Of a DNA stretch of 64,000 nucleotides, positions 35,651 through 46,494 are shown in pieces. Both the position numbers and the translations under genes were made by a program. Within the stretch, counting starts at the first letter, position 1; every line of letters starts with the position of its first letter. This stretch comes from Acheta domesticus (lineage: Eukaryota > Arthropoda > Insecta > Orthoptera > Gryllidae): contig JAHLJT010008756.1 in the NCBI GenBank assembly GCA_031308135.1, forward strand, positions 106,594,415 through 106,658,414, in the 5' to 3' direction. The notes beneath the pieces are model-generated. The model was given only the letters and a program-made list of their open reading frames with translations, was not told the DNA's origin and searched no databases.

Positions 35651-36419
35651 TTAATTACGCACACTCCGTCTTGCAGACGGTAGATCCTTGAGATGAAGAG
35701 ATGGAAGGAACGGTTTGAGGGGCCGAAACGGTTCCAGAAAACTGTACTGTGGAGAGAATGTTGAAGAAAATCATTCTGAATATCGTGCATGAAAATGTCA
35801 CTCTTCTGATCAAATCCCTGTCCAGCTTAAAGAAACAATATTGATCGTGAATTTTTCACCAGGGTTTCTTAAATTTACAACACCCTATTCAAACCAGCTC
35901 AAAAGGACCAGCATTTCTTTGTGAATTTGTTCTACTCCATAAAACCTTTTTACACTATTTGATAAATAAGAAACAAATGAAATCCCTACACCCTCAGCTT
36001 TAAATTGATTTTTCTCCGGTCATCCCACATAACTATTGTAGAGTTAGAATGGATATTATGGCTTAAGAGCAACATCCATCATCTCTGCACTGTGTTTGAC
36101 CAGGAGACCTCAGGGTTCGAGATACGACCGTAGAAGATTTCCGACAATCGCTATATCGCTGAGTTGAATTCAACGACTTGGAGAATTCTAGCGACCGGCT
36201 GTCCTCGTTGGTAGTTTTCCACGGTTTATCCCATCACCATCTGACCAATGCCCGAGCAGTGCCTGCGCGCCATCATTCCTTCCTGATCCTTTTCCTTCCC
36301 CTTATGTACACACAAGAAGTCACTACCACACAAGTAGGGAGTCCAGAGTTTTTCTCATTAGGGTGGTAACCATATCTGATGGGGGAATACCACAATCTGA
36401 CGTGTAGGTCGGCGCTGGA
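35651..36419. other. Unassigned; contains a tRNA-like SINE remnant
   Basis: AT-rich with no coding signal. A possible A-box TGGCTTAAGAGC near 36060 and B-box-like GGGTTCGAGATAC near 36112 form a weak tRNA-derived remnant on the plus strand. Confidence 0.35.
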
Positions 36420-36740
36420 TCTCACGGCCCAGCGGCTGAGGAACGCCGTCTCTTCCCGGCCGGGAAGGGACCGTACTTATGAAAATAATTACCCAAGTAG
36501 TTTGAGTGCCCGGATGTACTAAATAATGAATCATCAATCAGATGGCGATGACTATGAGGAAACAGAAGAAGAGGGCTGTGGGAGCGTTGAGCTTGATGCT
36601 TGCGGCTGCGAGGCAAGACGAAGCGGGCGGTGTTAGGCCGCGCAGCACATTCCGCTGCCGATAGAGCGCGTGGCGTCGCGGCGTCGCTCCCGGCCACCCA
36701 TTCAAAGGGCGTTGCGTGCGACCCAAAGGGCTCTCCACCA
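36420..36740. promoter_or_regulatory. CpG-rich patch
   Basis: GC rises in two steps (36420-36475 and 36580-36740). A 36-codon plus-strand ATG frame (36526-36636) is acidic (GDDYEETEEEGCG) but has no other support. Confidence 0.35.
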
Positions 36741-37435
36741 CAGCGGTTTTATTTCGTAGGCTGAGATCGGACCTCTTAATTAAATATTAATGATTCAATT
36801 AATTTATTTTTAATTAAAACAATTATAGTAAAATGCTCTTGTCTTGAAGATCACAAGATCACACCGAAAGTAATTTATTGAGGATGTCAAATATACCCGA
36901 TCCTAATATTGATAGAGCTGTCATGAATATATTTTTAATGTAAAGGAAATTTAAAAATAATCATGAAAATCAACTCAGTTACATTCTGAATTTTAACATC
37001 TTCACATGGTGTCATATTTAAGTACGTAAAACAGTAAAACCTCGAATTCCTTTGAAACTCGAATATTTGTTGTTTGTTCATCTTTCTTATACTTACATTT
37101 TCTATCTACTACTTATATTTGAGATTTCCTGACTCATTACGTCTGCATGTTAGATAAGTATTATTTCCCTTTAGAATCGAGATATTCACGTTCCTATCTT
37201 TGCAAGTCAATAATGAGAAAAATTAGTGAGAAGAATATGTATTGTGAAGCCGCGTATTTACAATGCCGGACGAGGTGCAGGTCGGTGCCCGATCTCACCA
37301 TCCAGTGGGGAAAAATGATTGTGGTCTCCGCAGGAAAACTCGGGAACTATACTTACGGGACTAATGACTTTAGCAGTTGACGCTCCCGAAATCACTAATC
37401 CGTCAATCCATCAACCGTCGCGACTGAAACCCTAG
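36741..37435. other. AT-rich stretch, nothing recognised
   Basis: No gene seen; a 77-codon frame (37147-37380) lacks motifs. Confidence 0.35.
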
Positions 37436-37439
37436 TACC

Positions 37440-37800
37440 TCCCGCTCAGGCATGCTGAGCCTCCTCAGCCGAACGCCACCCGCGCGCCCACCGCCTCGCT
37501 CGCCACCGCACCCCGTCCCCACTCGCCCGCCGCGCGGGCGGACGCGGACCTCCGCGAAAGGAAATTGTCATTCGATTGCATTTGCTTTGTTCCCGCGTTC
37601 CTTTGGCGCCTCCCTTATTTACGAGTATATTGTTTGGCGACATCGCCGCCGAGGCAATTTGCGGCCCCGCAAAAAACGCGCGATGAGGAATTCGCGGAGC
37701 GGCGCCCGCGGCTGCGCGCGAGGCAGCGGGGGACGTGCGCCAGGCCGCGTGACGAGCAGCCCAAGAGATAAGGAGCGGAAGAGATTTCATTCGCTGCTCG
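37440..37800. promoter_or_regulatory. CpG island upstream of a possible start codon
   Basis: Dense CpG over about 350 bp with an AT-richer core (GGAAATTGTCATTCGATTGC, 37559-37578) in its middle. The island ends about 20 bases before an ATG in good context at 37817. Confidence 0.5.
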
Positions 37801-37816
37801 CAGACGTTCTTTGAAG

Positions 37817-37834
37817 ATGGCCGCGTCAGAAAAG
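37817..37834 (+). CDS. Possible first coding exon end (MAASEK...)
   Basis: GAAGATGG gives an ATG in good Kozak context (A at -3, G at +4) just past a CpG island. Six codons (MAASEK) follow and then GTACAG, a moderate splice donor with AAAAG before it. Unspliced, the frame ends five codons later, so the exon call requires splicing at 37834/37835 in phase 0. The MAASxK opening is typical of many cytosolic proteins and identifies none. No second exon can be named. Confidence 0.27.
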
Positions 37835-38229
37835 GTACAGAAAGCTTATTAATTTATAAATCAAACTCATTCAATATTTCTCTCTAATATAATTTGTTGA
37901 CGTTTCGTGTAGCTTTAGAAGCAGATACACTAATAAAGAATAAAAATAGTAATAAATACGGAACGGATTTCTATGATTTTGCATAATTTAGTCCGTTACA
38001 TCAGAGCATAGCTAAGTGAAATTTCTTCACATTTGGTTAGAATTGGATGCTTTGTAGATTAGTTTGTTAGTGTATATTTGTACATATTTGATCGATTTTT
38101 TCTGTTGGGGCATATCCGTGAAATTATAGTACAACATATCTTGCATATTTCGTTAGACATGTCTTTTGAATATTTCATTTTTAGTTACCCGTATACGTAC
38201 GTATATACGGAATAATACACGTAACATAT
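37835..38229. other. AT-rich stretch, nothing recognised
   Basis: No feature seen. Confidence 0.35.
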
Positions 38230-39312
38230 GGAAAGTTGCACGAAAAAATGGCGAATTTTCGGCAAAAAATTAATTGCCGGGCCCTGATAACGAAAAAGTG
38301 GATAAAATCAGTTGCTAAATTTAGAAAAAAATCCCCTCACACATGGTGTAGCCAGAATCCCTATTTTGTGGGTTCTTGATACCGAAAAACCAACTGAAAG
38401 CAATGCGTCCATCCGCCCATCTATCTGTCTGTCTGTGTGTATGTGAACCACACTAGCGCCTAAACTATGCGTACGATTTTTTCCAAATTGATGAACCCCC
38501 GTCCATCTGGTTTGAGTCGAAGCTCTGAGATTTTGAAAAACATTCATTAATTTTTGGGGGTACTTTACCAAATTTTTTCAACAACGGCTCCAAATTTTTT
38601 CTTTAAATTTCTTGTAGGAATAGAGTAAAATACGCTTATTAAGGTGTCATACGTCCGATTTTCACGGTTAACTCTAAATTTTCGAAAATTGCTTGAGTTA
38701 CAGTTTTATTCGGCGTCTTCCTCCAACTACAAAATTGCAGGTAGAGACATTTTCAGAAATACTCAAACGCCATTTTCTCGTAAATGTCTGCAATTGTTTT
38801 TCTTCAAACTCTTCGAACGGATAGCGCCAATTGCACTCTTTTAATATGACGTAATGTTTATTTTGAAGTATTTTTTGTTTTTTCCAATTTTTTTGTAAGA
38901 TCTCTCACATCTTTAATATGCACATTACCATCAATTTATAAACATTATTATAATTGAGAGAGTTTAAGTGCTTCAAATGACATCAAATGAAGTTTTTCGA
39001 AAACTCAAAACTTTTCTGTGAAAAAGAGCTTCAAAGTTCGCATTTTTAGTAGCGCTTAAATGCCATTTTCTTAAAAACGGCTACAAATTTTTAAAAGAAA
39101 ATTGCCAATTAGGACGAGGAGTTTTTGTAAAATTAGTATTTCCGTTCTACCGTCATGAAACCAAAAAATGTAAAAATGTCAAAAAATGTACTTTGGGCGG
39201 CGATAGATGGCAGCTGGCAAGAGTATATGTGGCAATTCCGAATAGCTAGCCCAGGCCCAAGGAAATGGAAAACTAATACTGGACAGTCTGTGCTATTCTG
39301 TAGCACCACTAG
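38230..39312 (-). repeat. Dispersed family A copy, extended form
   Basis: In minus orientation the copy runs from AGTAGTGCTACC-type left tip (rc of CTGTAGCACCACTAG, 39298-39312) to the terminal GAAAG at 38230. Family phrases visible on the plus strand include CGAATTTTCGGCA, GATAACGAAAAAGTGGATAA, GTAGCCAGAATCCC, TGATACCGAAAAACCAA and a TCTGTCTGTCTG microsatellite (38420-38440). The part beyond about 38760 is only loosely like other copies. Confidence 0.6.
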
Positions 39313-39539
39313 TTTATAGAATATATTTATTCGTGAGCGTTAATTGATTAGAAAGAGCCCTTTCACAAGGAGGTTTGGTGGCGGGCGGATGGCGTTTAAA
39401 CTCATTACGAAGATTTTCTTTCCCTGGCACTCAGGCAGTCACATTTATCGGTCACATTCTTATACATTCAGGCCGGAAAAAGTGCGGGAAGGAGCGGGGC
39501 CTTGAAGGTGATACCTAGTGGTTCGGCCAAGCCTCACCA
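39313..39539. other. Unassigned stretch
   Basis: No feature seen. Confidence 0.3.
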
Positions 39540-40057
39540 TGTCACAACTGTGGTGGCTGCCTGTGTGCCTTTAAAAGGACCGCCAAAAGGGCACTGTGGC
39601 GAGGCAGCGGTGCCCGGGGACAGGGCGGCCACTGCCCAAGAGGGGTCGCCCGAGACGGAGCCGGGGCAACCGATGCGTTCCGGTCTGCGCGCGCGGGCGC
39701 GTCATTGCCTAAGTCACGGCCGGTCGGCGAGCCCTCAGCCCGGAGGGGGATGAAGCAGCAAGGAGACGGCAGTTCAAGTATTTTGGGGAGACGTGTGAAG
39801 TGTGTTATAGTGACGTTGGACGACTATCTGATTGTGCGACGGATTTATCTTTTGGACATTGATATTCTGGACTTCTTGGCATCTGGTGATCCTGTTTTTT
39901 CTTCCGGCGTTTTGGAAACCTCTGCTTGTAAATGGTACACTCTTGTAAAAATCGTGAATAAATTCCCTTTTACGAACTTGGTCTTTGTCTGGTTACGACA
40001 ACAACCCTAAAACTCTAAAGCAAATATCCGTGCCCAAGCGGATTTCGACCCCTACAG
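39540..40057 (+). mobile_element. Possible solo LTR of a retrotransposon
   Basis: The segment begins TGTCACAACTGTGG and ends CCCCTACA, giving TGT...ACA termini. A TTTAAAAGG TATA-like box lies near 39570 and GAATAAATTCC (polyadenylation signal) near 39956, in the order expected for U3-R-U5. The first half is CpG-rich. No matching second LTR, primer-binding site, gag or pol is seen and the flanks show no clear target duplication, so this is tentative. Confidence 0.3.
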
Positions 40058-40711
40058 TCCTCGCGGTTCGCGGTTTATTGGAATAAAGTACAATATTTAT
40101 ATTTACTTCCCCGTATACTGTACGTACGTATAGTGTAGGGAAAGTTATGTAATGCTGCGCAAAAAACGGCGGATTTTCGGCAGAAAAACTCTTATTACAG
40201 GGATCTGGTAATGAAAAAGTGGATAAATTCAGTTGTTAAATTATGAAAAAAGAATCTTCTAACACCAGGTGCAGCCAGAATCCCTGTTTTGTGGGTCCTA
40301 GATACCGAAAAACCAATTGAAAGCAAAATGTCTGTCCGTCTGTCGTTGACAACGCTAGCAACTAAGCCCTTCAGTAGATAAATTGATACTTCCCGATTGA
40401 TTTGGGGAATCTCGTGGCCCCTTGAATTTAAAACCGATATTTCAATTTTGAGGAGTACTTTACGTGAAGCCCCCGGACATTTCAAAATTTTCTGAAAACT
40501 GGCTCCACATTTTTCTTTAAATTTCTTGTAAAAATGGAGTAAAATAAACGTATAAAATGGGCATTGGTGCGATTTTCACCGTTAACTCTGAATTTTCGAA
40601 AATTGCTAAAGTTTCCATTTTTTTCGGCGTCTTCCTATAACTTCAAAACTGAAGATAGATATTTTTTCTTCAAATACAATTTTCAGCAAATTGTTTTCAA
40701 TTAGCAAATTT

Positions 40712-40795
40712 TTTCCGTTCCGAGACCCGAAATCAGATCCTCAAAGTTACCGTGCCGCCACTTAAACCACTGCGCCACCCTAGCACCGTCTGGGC
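40712..40795 (-). repeat. tRNA-like SINE head
   Basis: In reverse complement, TAGGGTGGCGCAGTGGTTTA contains an exact A-box core TGGCGCAGTGG. A degenerate B-box region (GATCTGATTTCGGGTCTCGG) follows about 30-40 bases downstream. The cloverleaf is not intact. Confidence 0.5.
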
Positions 40796-41034
40796 CGAAC
40801 AGAGCCATAAAATGGTAAATGCATGATATAAAAACTATTGATATAATGGTACATACGTTTTACAAATCCAAAAAGAGATGTAAAAATGTTAAAAAGTTAA
40901 AAATTCGAAAATTGCATACAGACACTTCCAGTTTATAAATCGAAATTATCAATTTGGTATTAGAATGGTTTCAAATGGTTTTCGATAAAGTTTCTAAAAT
41001 TCTCAATTATTTCCTACGATAGCAGAGAATTTTG

Positions 41035-41125
41035 ACAAATAATATTCCTCGACCACGACTCGAACCAGCGAAGCTTCCCTCGAAGGAGCTGAGTTCGTGC
41101 TCGCTATTTAGCGACTGCGACAACC
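41035..41125 (-). repeat. tRNA-like SINE head
   Basis: In reverse complement, a B-box GGTTCGAGTCG (about 41046-41060 on plus) follows CAGTCGCTAAATAGCGAGCA by about 35 bases, in the order and spacing of a tRNA-derived promoter. The A-box is poor. Confidence 0.4.
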
Positions 41126-41359
41126 TTGGCTGTGCATGGAATTTACACTTATATAATAGTAATAAGTGTATGGTGGTTTCATTTCTAGCATTAGGTAGCC
41201 GAAAAATCCAGATAATGTGGAAAAAATGTCCTTTTGGCGCCCAAAGAAGGTATTTGGGAAGATCATCATTCATAACAGAAAAACTAGTTCAAACAATGGA
41301 GATTAGAAAACTAAGTTCTGCGAGAAAATCTGCGCCATTCTATAGCACCACTAGTTTTT

Positions 41360-43375
41360 GGCTTCTGAAGGTCTTTGCTTTGTTGGAGGTTGAGGCGACG
41401 AGGCCAGTTTTCGTTGTATTACTCAGCCATGAGAAAGAGGCTAGCAGCCCCGTGATCCCCGTTTTCACATGTAGGTTTCCATAGGTTTTCAATTTTCATA
41501 GTTATCGCAGGGAATTAAGGCAAAAAACTCACAATGATGTATTTGTAACCACTCGAAAAAGTAATATAATACAATTCAAAAACATTATATGCAATGATTA
41601 AACAGGTATACTCTTTGACAAAACAGCTTCAGTAATATTAAAAATTAAATATATTACGGACGAATTTCAACCATTGGGCGACAACTAGTATAAATTAAAC
41701 TATCTTGCAACGTAGACTTCACTGTTTTGATGTATTATACGAACTGGAAGAAATATATAGATTATTATCTATTAAAAACAATTACTTATAATCTCTTAGA
41801 ATGTCCAAAATTAGCAATGATTCGACCTAGTAACACAAAATTTCAGTGCGAATTTTTCAGGAACGTGCAAGGACGTATCAATATTTGTTCAGAATCAGTT
41901 GATTTTACCGTCACAGTTGAGGCAGTAGGAAGGAAGTGGTGCAACTGAAGAGTACTGTGGCAATAAGATGTTAACATACTCGAGATTAAAATACAGAAGA
42001 AAAATAAACAAGAACCCAATAAGAATACTTTCAACTTATTTTACAATAATATATTTTGGTATTTTCACTTGCTAAGCTTTGTGCCAACGTTTATGTTGTT
42101 TTGAATCTTAATTCAGGTTTCCGTAACCGCATTTGTGCGCGAGTCCCGGGTAATTACACTTCATGTTGGTTGCTATGCAGCGCTACACGTACTTCCTGCA
42201 ATATCCATTTAATGAAGGTTAATTTTGCAGTTAGTACTTGTTAAACATAGTATATACGACATTACATGTTTATGGAATGTGCAATAATGGTACGGTTAAA
42301 CATAATTCACTGAAATATCCCATAATGAGGGTTAATTTTGGTCAAACTTTTGGCGAAGTGTTGTTGTCTGTTTTCGAGGGCCCTTGAAGTACTTAAAACA
42401 TAAATACAAATTAACAAGTCACTATTTATAAAACATACTGTTCAATTATGTCATATAAAAGGTGAAATGCTACAGAGTAAGATACTAGATTGGAATAAAC
42501 ATTTTTTTCAAAAACACATTTACACATGAATATCTTATTTGCTAAATGATCTCTTCTTATCTTTAAAAATTATGAAGGGAATAATGCATTGCATCATAAT
42601 TTGGATGAATGCAAAGATCACGTACATTAAATTCGATATCTGAATTTTGAGTCGAAATTCCAGTAATATCAGAAATAACTAAATGTCAAATATCCATTTT
42701 AATGAAACTACTAATTGTGATACGATCATCTCAGTAAATGTATGCAGGTTACGCTGAAATTACATCGGATCATGCACGTGCAAAAGACAGCCTAGTAGGC
42801 TCACTCAATGCTGCCATTTGAAAGATCTCTTGAAAAGTTTCTTAGTTCTTAAAATTTTAATTAGGGTGATAATGATATAATTAAACGTAAAAGGATGTAA
42901 CAAAAGCAAATCGTGAGTAGGAATACGTAAAATATGTAAATAATTACAACGCCGATGTCATAACGCCATTGCATGAGAATAGTTGCTGTTGCATGTAGTA
43001 TTGACCGAGTTTCCTGTCTCCACAAACCTCCCGTATGAGTGTGTCAACCACCACAGATCTCTATCCCTTTAGAATTTACTTCATTGTGTGGATTCAAATG
43101 AGAATGCTCGAAGAGTTTGTTTTACAGTGCTAAGATTGTGAAGAGTGCTAAGATACATGAACTGTAGAAAAACAGTCAGATGTACACATCTAGATAAGAA
43201 CACATACAAAATTTAAAAGAACATATAACACCATTCAACTGTTTTCATAAATTCCTCGTAACCACGATCCTCTCGATCCAGGTAAGTTATGAAGTACTGA
43301 AGACAATCACAAGCAATAACCTATCAGCAAAAAAATTAAATTATTAATACGTCAGAATGCGATACCGCCGACATC
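41360..43375. other. AT-rich stretch, no gene supported
   Basis: No recognised feature. At 43281 a consensus donor (CCAG then GTAAGTT) follows 28 open codons on the plus strand. The peptide has no motif and no good acceptor precedes it. Confidence 0.35.
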
Positions 43376-43442
43376 ACTATCACCATCAAAATCACCATCA
43401 CCAGAGTCGATGTCACGTCTCCATCATCATCATCGTCGTCGC
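43376..43442. repeat. ATC/CATCAC microsatellite
   Basis: Runs of CATCAC, ATCACC and ATCATCATC with an ending GTCGTCGCC, imperfect throughout. Confidence 0.7.
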
Positions 43443-43857
43443 CAACGAACCGCCTAGAAAATTCGGGAGATGAAAAGCGAAGAATTTCCAGACCGGAGAT
43501 AACGGACACATAGTTGTTTGGGAGTCATCGCGATGGCAATGAGATAGTTGTTTAGTATTAAAATTCCGATTGAAGTTGCAGCTAGCCACTTCGAGCAATG
43601 CAACTGTGGGGCAGCACCTATGGTCCCTAATCTCTCTGTTACTCGCATAGCGGTTTAGGCAGTGTTACCAACGTTTCAACCCTTATTCTGTGATCTTCAG
43701 AATGAATAACACTTCTCTACGAAGTGCGCTGATTTCGCTTCTGTCGCTTTTCCGCTTGCTCCGATGCTCCTTGCTATTCCGATGATCGTTGAGATTTCCT
43801 TCACTGCTCAACCTCAGTTCACTTCTCTTATCGGCTGAATCCGTCTTGCTTCCTTTT
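43443..43857. other. Unassigned stretch
   Basis: No feature seen. Confidence 0.3.
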
Positions 43858-44270
43858 TTTGTCATTTGTTACGTCCATCACAATCACTGGAGATTTTTTT
43901 TATTACAAGCCTCTTGAATCTCCTCCATCATCTCCACAGCGCAGCGTCTTCATTCTCCTTTTGCATCGCCAGTACACGTCTCTTCACTGTTCACAACTTT
44001 CCAATTTCTTTAATTTTTTCGCCGTCTCCACTTGCCCCTCCGTCTTTCTCGTCGTCGCCGCTGCGGGATATTTCTCCTCCTTTCCCTCTTCTTTTATCTT
44101 CTCCGTCATTTCCACCTCCTCTTTATCTTTCTCCGTCGCCACCCTATACTCTTCCTCCATCTCTGTCGTCGACACTTCTTCTTCCCGACTTCCTTCACTT
44201 CCTCCTCCAACACCACCGCCGTATACTCCTCACTTTCTCTTCCTCCATGTCCTCCGTCGCCCCAGACTCC
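43858..44270. repeat. Pyrimidine-rich (plus-strand C+T) tract
   Basis: About 400 bp strongly enriched in C and T on the plus strand (CTCCTCC, TTCTTCC, CTCTTC words). The three long overlapping plus-strand frames here (156-194 codons, Ser/Pro/Leu/Phe-rich) result from this composition. Confidence 0.6.
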
Positions 44271-44420
44271 TCCTCACGCCATCCCTCCTCCGGCGCCCAG
44301 GGCTGGCTTCGCCGGGACGAGCGAGATAAAACCGGTAACCGGAACGAACGATGCTATTTGGGCGCTCAGCAACCGGAGCTCATCAGGTTCCTCAGGACGT
44401 GGGACAGGGGGGCAAAGAAG
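44271..44420. promoter_or_regulatory. Small CpG-rich patch
   Basis: GC-rich sequence with several CpG directly follows the pyrimidine tract. No core promoter is visible. Confidence 0.3.
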
Positions 44421-44739
44421 CGGAGGAGAAGTTGCCTCCAGCAGCAATGACCGACGTTTTGGAAACGACGAAACCTTCAATCATTCAGGCCGCGTTGTTC
44501 AGTGCATGGGATGATACATTGTTTATTTCTTAATTTTGCACTTTGTATGAAAGTATGAATGTTGAATTGTACAAGGTACGAATGTGGAATCGTACTTAGA
44601 ACACCAACAATATATTCAATAAAAAATATTTACTTATCAACGGGTACAGATTGCATTGGTGTGGTTACTTACGTTTTGTTTGGATATTGAAAGTTTTCCT
44701 ATTTCATTAGCGACTGATTGCGAGTATGCACGGTGAGTA

Positions 44740-44940
44740 GTGAGGGGACTGGGAGTGGAACGAGCACATTACGGAGAAGGGTAGGTGGAAAAGAGGAGGA
44801 TGGGAGGAGGGGGAAGAGGAGAGGAGGAGAAGGAGGAGAAGGAGACGGTGAAGGAGGAGAAGGAGGAGAAGGAGGAGAAGGAGACGGTGAAGGAGGAGGA
44901 GGACGAAGAAGGAATGGAAGCATTGAGGAAGGTGGAAAGG
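44740..44940. repeat. GGA/GAAGGA purine microsatellite tract
   Basis: Plus-strand GGAGGAGAAGGAGGAGAAGG units with a repeated block ending GACGGTGAAGGA (two occurrences, about 44842 and 44882). Frames through it encode Glu/Gly/Lys repeats on plus and Leu/Ser/Pro repeats on minus; neither is called. Confidence 0.75.
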
Positions 44941-44947
44941 GCCTTTT

Positions 44948-45052
44948 TTACGCTTCAGACTGTCCAACCTCCGGTTCAATGTTGCGTTTGGTGAACAGCG
45001 AGTTTTCCAGTTCGGCATTCCACTCTCTCTCGTAGGCATCGGCCTTCTCGTA
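44948..45052 (-). CDS. Possible C-terminal coding exon, unknown protein
   Basis: The minus strand reads 34 codons to TAA (44948-44950), beginning YEKADAYEREWNAELENS and ending NIEPEVGQSEA. The peptide is charged, helix-like and not low complexity, unlike the purine repeat that follows. A TGA lies immediately upstream (45053-45055), so it must start at a splice acceptor inside the first codons; only a weak ACGAG is available. It could instead be a decayed retrocopy or chance. Not identified. Confidence 0.25.
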   Translation of the reverse strand, partial: YEKADAYEREWNAELENSLFTKRNIEPEVGQSEA

Positions 45053-45055
45053 TCA

Positions 45056-45767
45056 GAAATCTTAATCGTTCGATCGATAGTGGCTGTAAGCACACAAAAC
45101 ATTCGATTAAGGCGAAGAAACACCTCTCGGTGCCTCACGTTGGATGATCTATTGAGCTATTCATTCGGTTGCTGCCTGACGGAACATTATAGCAATTTCA
45201 AACGATGGAGATATGCCTCCACGACTCCTAGCGGGATTTACTGGTCAGACAAGAAGGAAATATGACGAACGAATGCCAATACACGTTTTTAAAGTACATC
45301 TTTCATTGTTTGGAATTGGCGCACCGAAAGGAAAATAGTTGGATGAGTAGCACTGGTAAATAACATTTGAATAATTTATTGTCAGTTAACGCATTATAAT
45401 AGAGTTATTGAAGAGCTGTGTATAAATATATTTTTTGTTTGTTCCACGAATATTGAAAATGCAGTATAATCAAACAGGAATTCAACGAGTCATTCGGGTT
45501 ATAAAGAAGTAAATTATGTTTCAAGTAATATATTTTTGCACGTCTTTAAAAGCCTGATCTCCCTTTAAAATACTTTTAGTGTACTGCTACTCACTTCGAG
45601 GTATGAAAAATGTTAATTAACTCTTGTAAACCAATACGATGTTTTCCAGGGTTTGACATTCATCATCTGCAGTAAAATGTACTCTAACATTTGGAAAGAA
45701 TATCTCAGAGAAGATTTAAAATGTCGATTTTATGAAGTAACACAAATTAATTTCTTCCTTCTTAAGC
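45056..45767. other. AT-rich stretch, nothing recognised
   Basis: No feature seen. Confidence 0.35.
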
Positions 45768-46494
45768 AAAAAAGGTGAATTTTCTTCAGAAAAACTCATA
45801 TTGCCGTGCCCTGGTAACGAAAAAGTGGACAAATCCCGTTGTTAAATTAAAAAAATCCTATAACACGTGGTGAAGCCAGAATCTATGTTTTGTGGATCCT
45901 TGATACCGAAAAATCGATTGACATCAAAACGTCTGTTCCATTTGTCTTGAATTTTTCTTCAATATGAGTATTTTTGTACGATTTGACGTCAAATATAGTC
46001 GCCTACTTCGAATGTCCTGAGCTTGGTGAACCTATATGAGAGGTGTTTCCAGGCAGTTGGAAGCTACGTTAGTTGGACGCTACGTTAGTACCATAAAGAT
46101 GTATGAACTTTTAACATTATTTTTATATTATCATTGTACTCATCCTTGGGCAACTGCAGCGTTGGATATTTGAGAAGTTCATGATTGAACGGTGACAAGA
46201 TTATTTAAGTCTGTTTTGTTTACATCTGTGAATTTCTTCTCATTGTTGGCATATGATTTAGCGGTAAGAAACGCAGTTTTAATTGTAGAATTTGTGTTGA
46301 AATTTTCTAGAAAATCGTTCGTTCTCGCACCTAATGTTCTACGATTTGAAATGAGTTTTACAAAAAATGATAACTGAGATGTGTTAATTCAGACATAAAT
46401 TGAGGTATCAGACATAAATTGCGGTAAAAAGAGTATTACGTAACCGTTATTAAGAGCGAGAAAGTTTGTGCTGTTTTAGCACCATTAGTTTCTA
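45768..46494 (-). repeat. Dispersed family A copy, diverged interior
   Basis: Both ends belong to the family. On the plus strand, GGTAACGAAAAAGTGGACAA, GAAGCCAGAATCTATG and TTGATACCGAAAAATCGATT occur at 45810-45922. The left tip (rc: CTAATGGTGCTAAAACAGCA then ACTTTCTCGC) is at 46455-46492. The middle (45960-46450) does not match other copies. Confidence 0.55.

Larger units (their letters stand above)
40139..41354 (-). repeat. Dispersed family A copy with nested SINE insertions
   Basis: The plus strand shows the family 3' part at 40139-40700 (GAAAGTTATGTAATGCTGCG, CGGCGGATTTTCGGCAG, GCAGCCAGAATCCC, TCTGTCCGTCTGTC). The opposite tip at 41283-41354 (in rc: CTAGTGGTGCTATAGAATGG then CGCAG) is shared with 52179. 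Between them lie two tRNA-like remnants and unrelated AT-rich DNA, consistent with later insertions. Confidence 0.6.

Noticed and set aside
43859..44514. Plus-strand frames of 156-194 codons
   Set aside because: All three frames are open through the pyrimidine tract, so openness carries no information.
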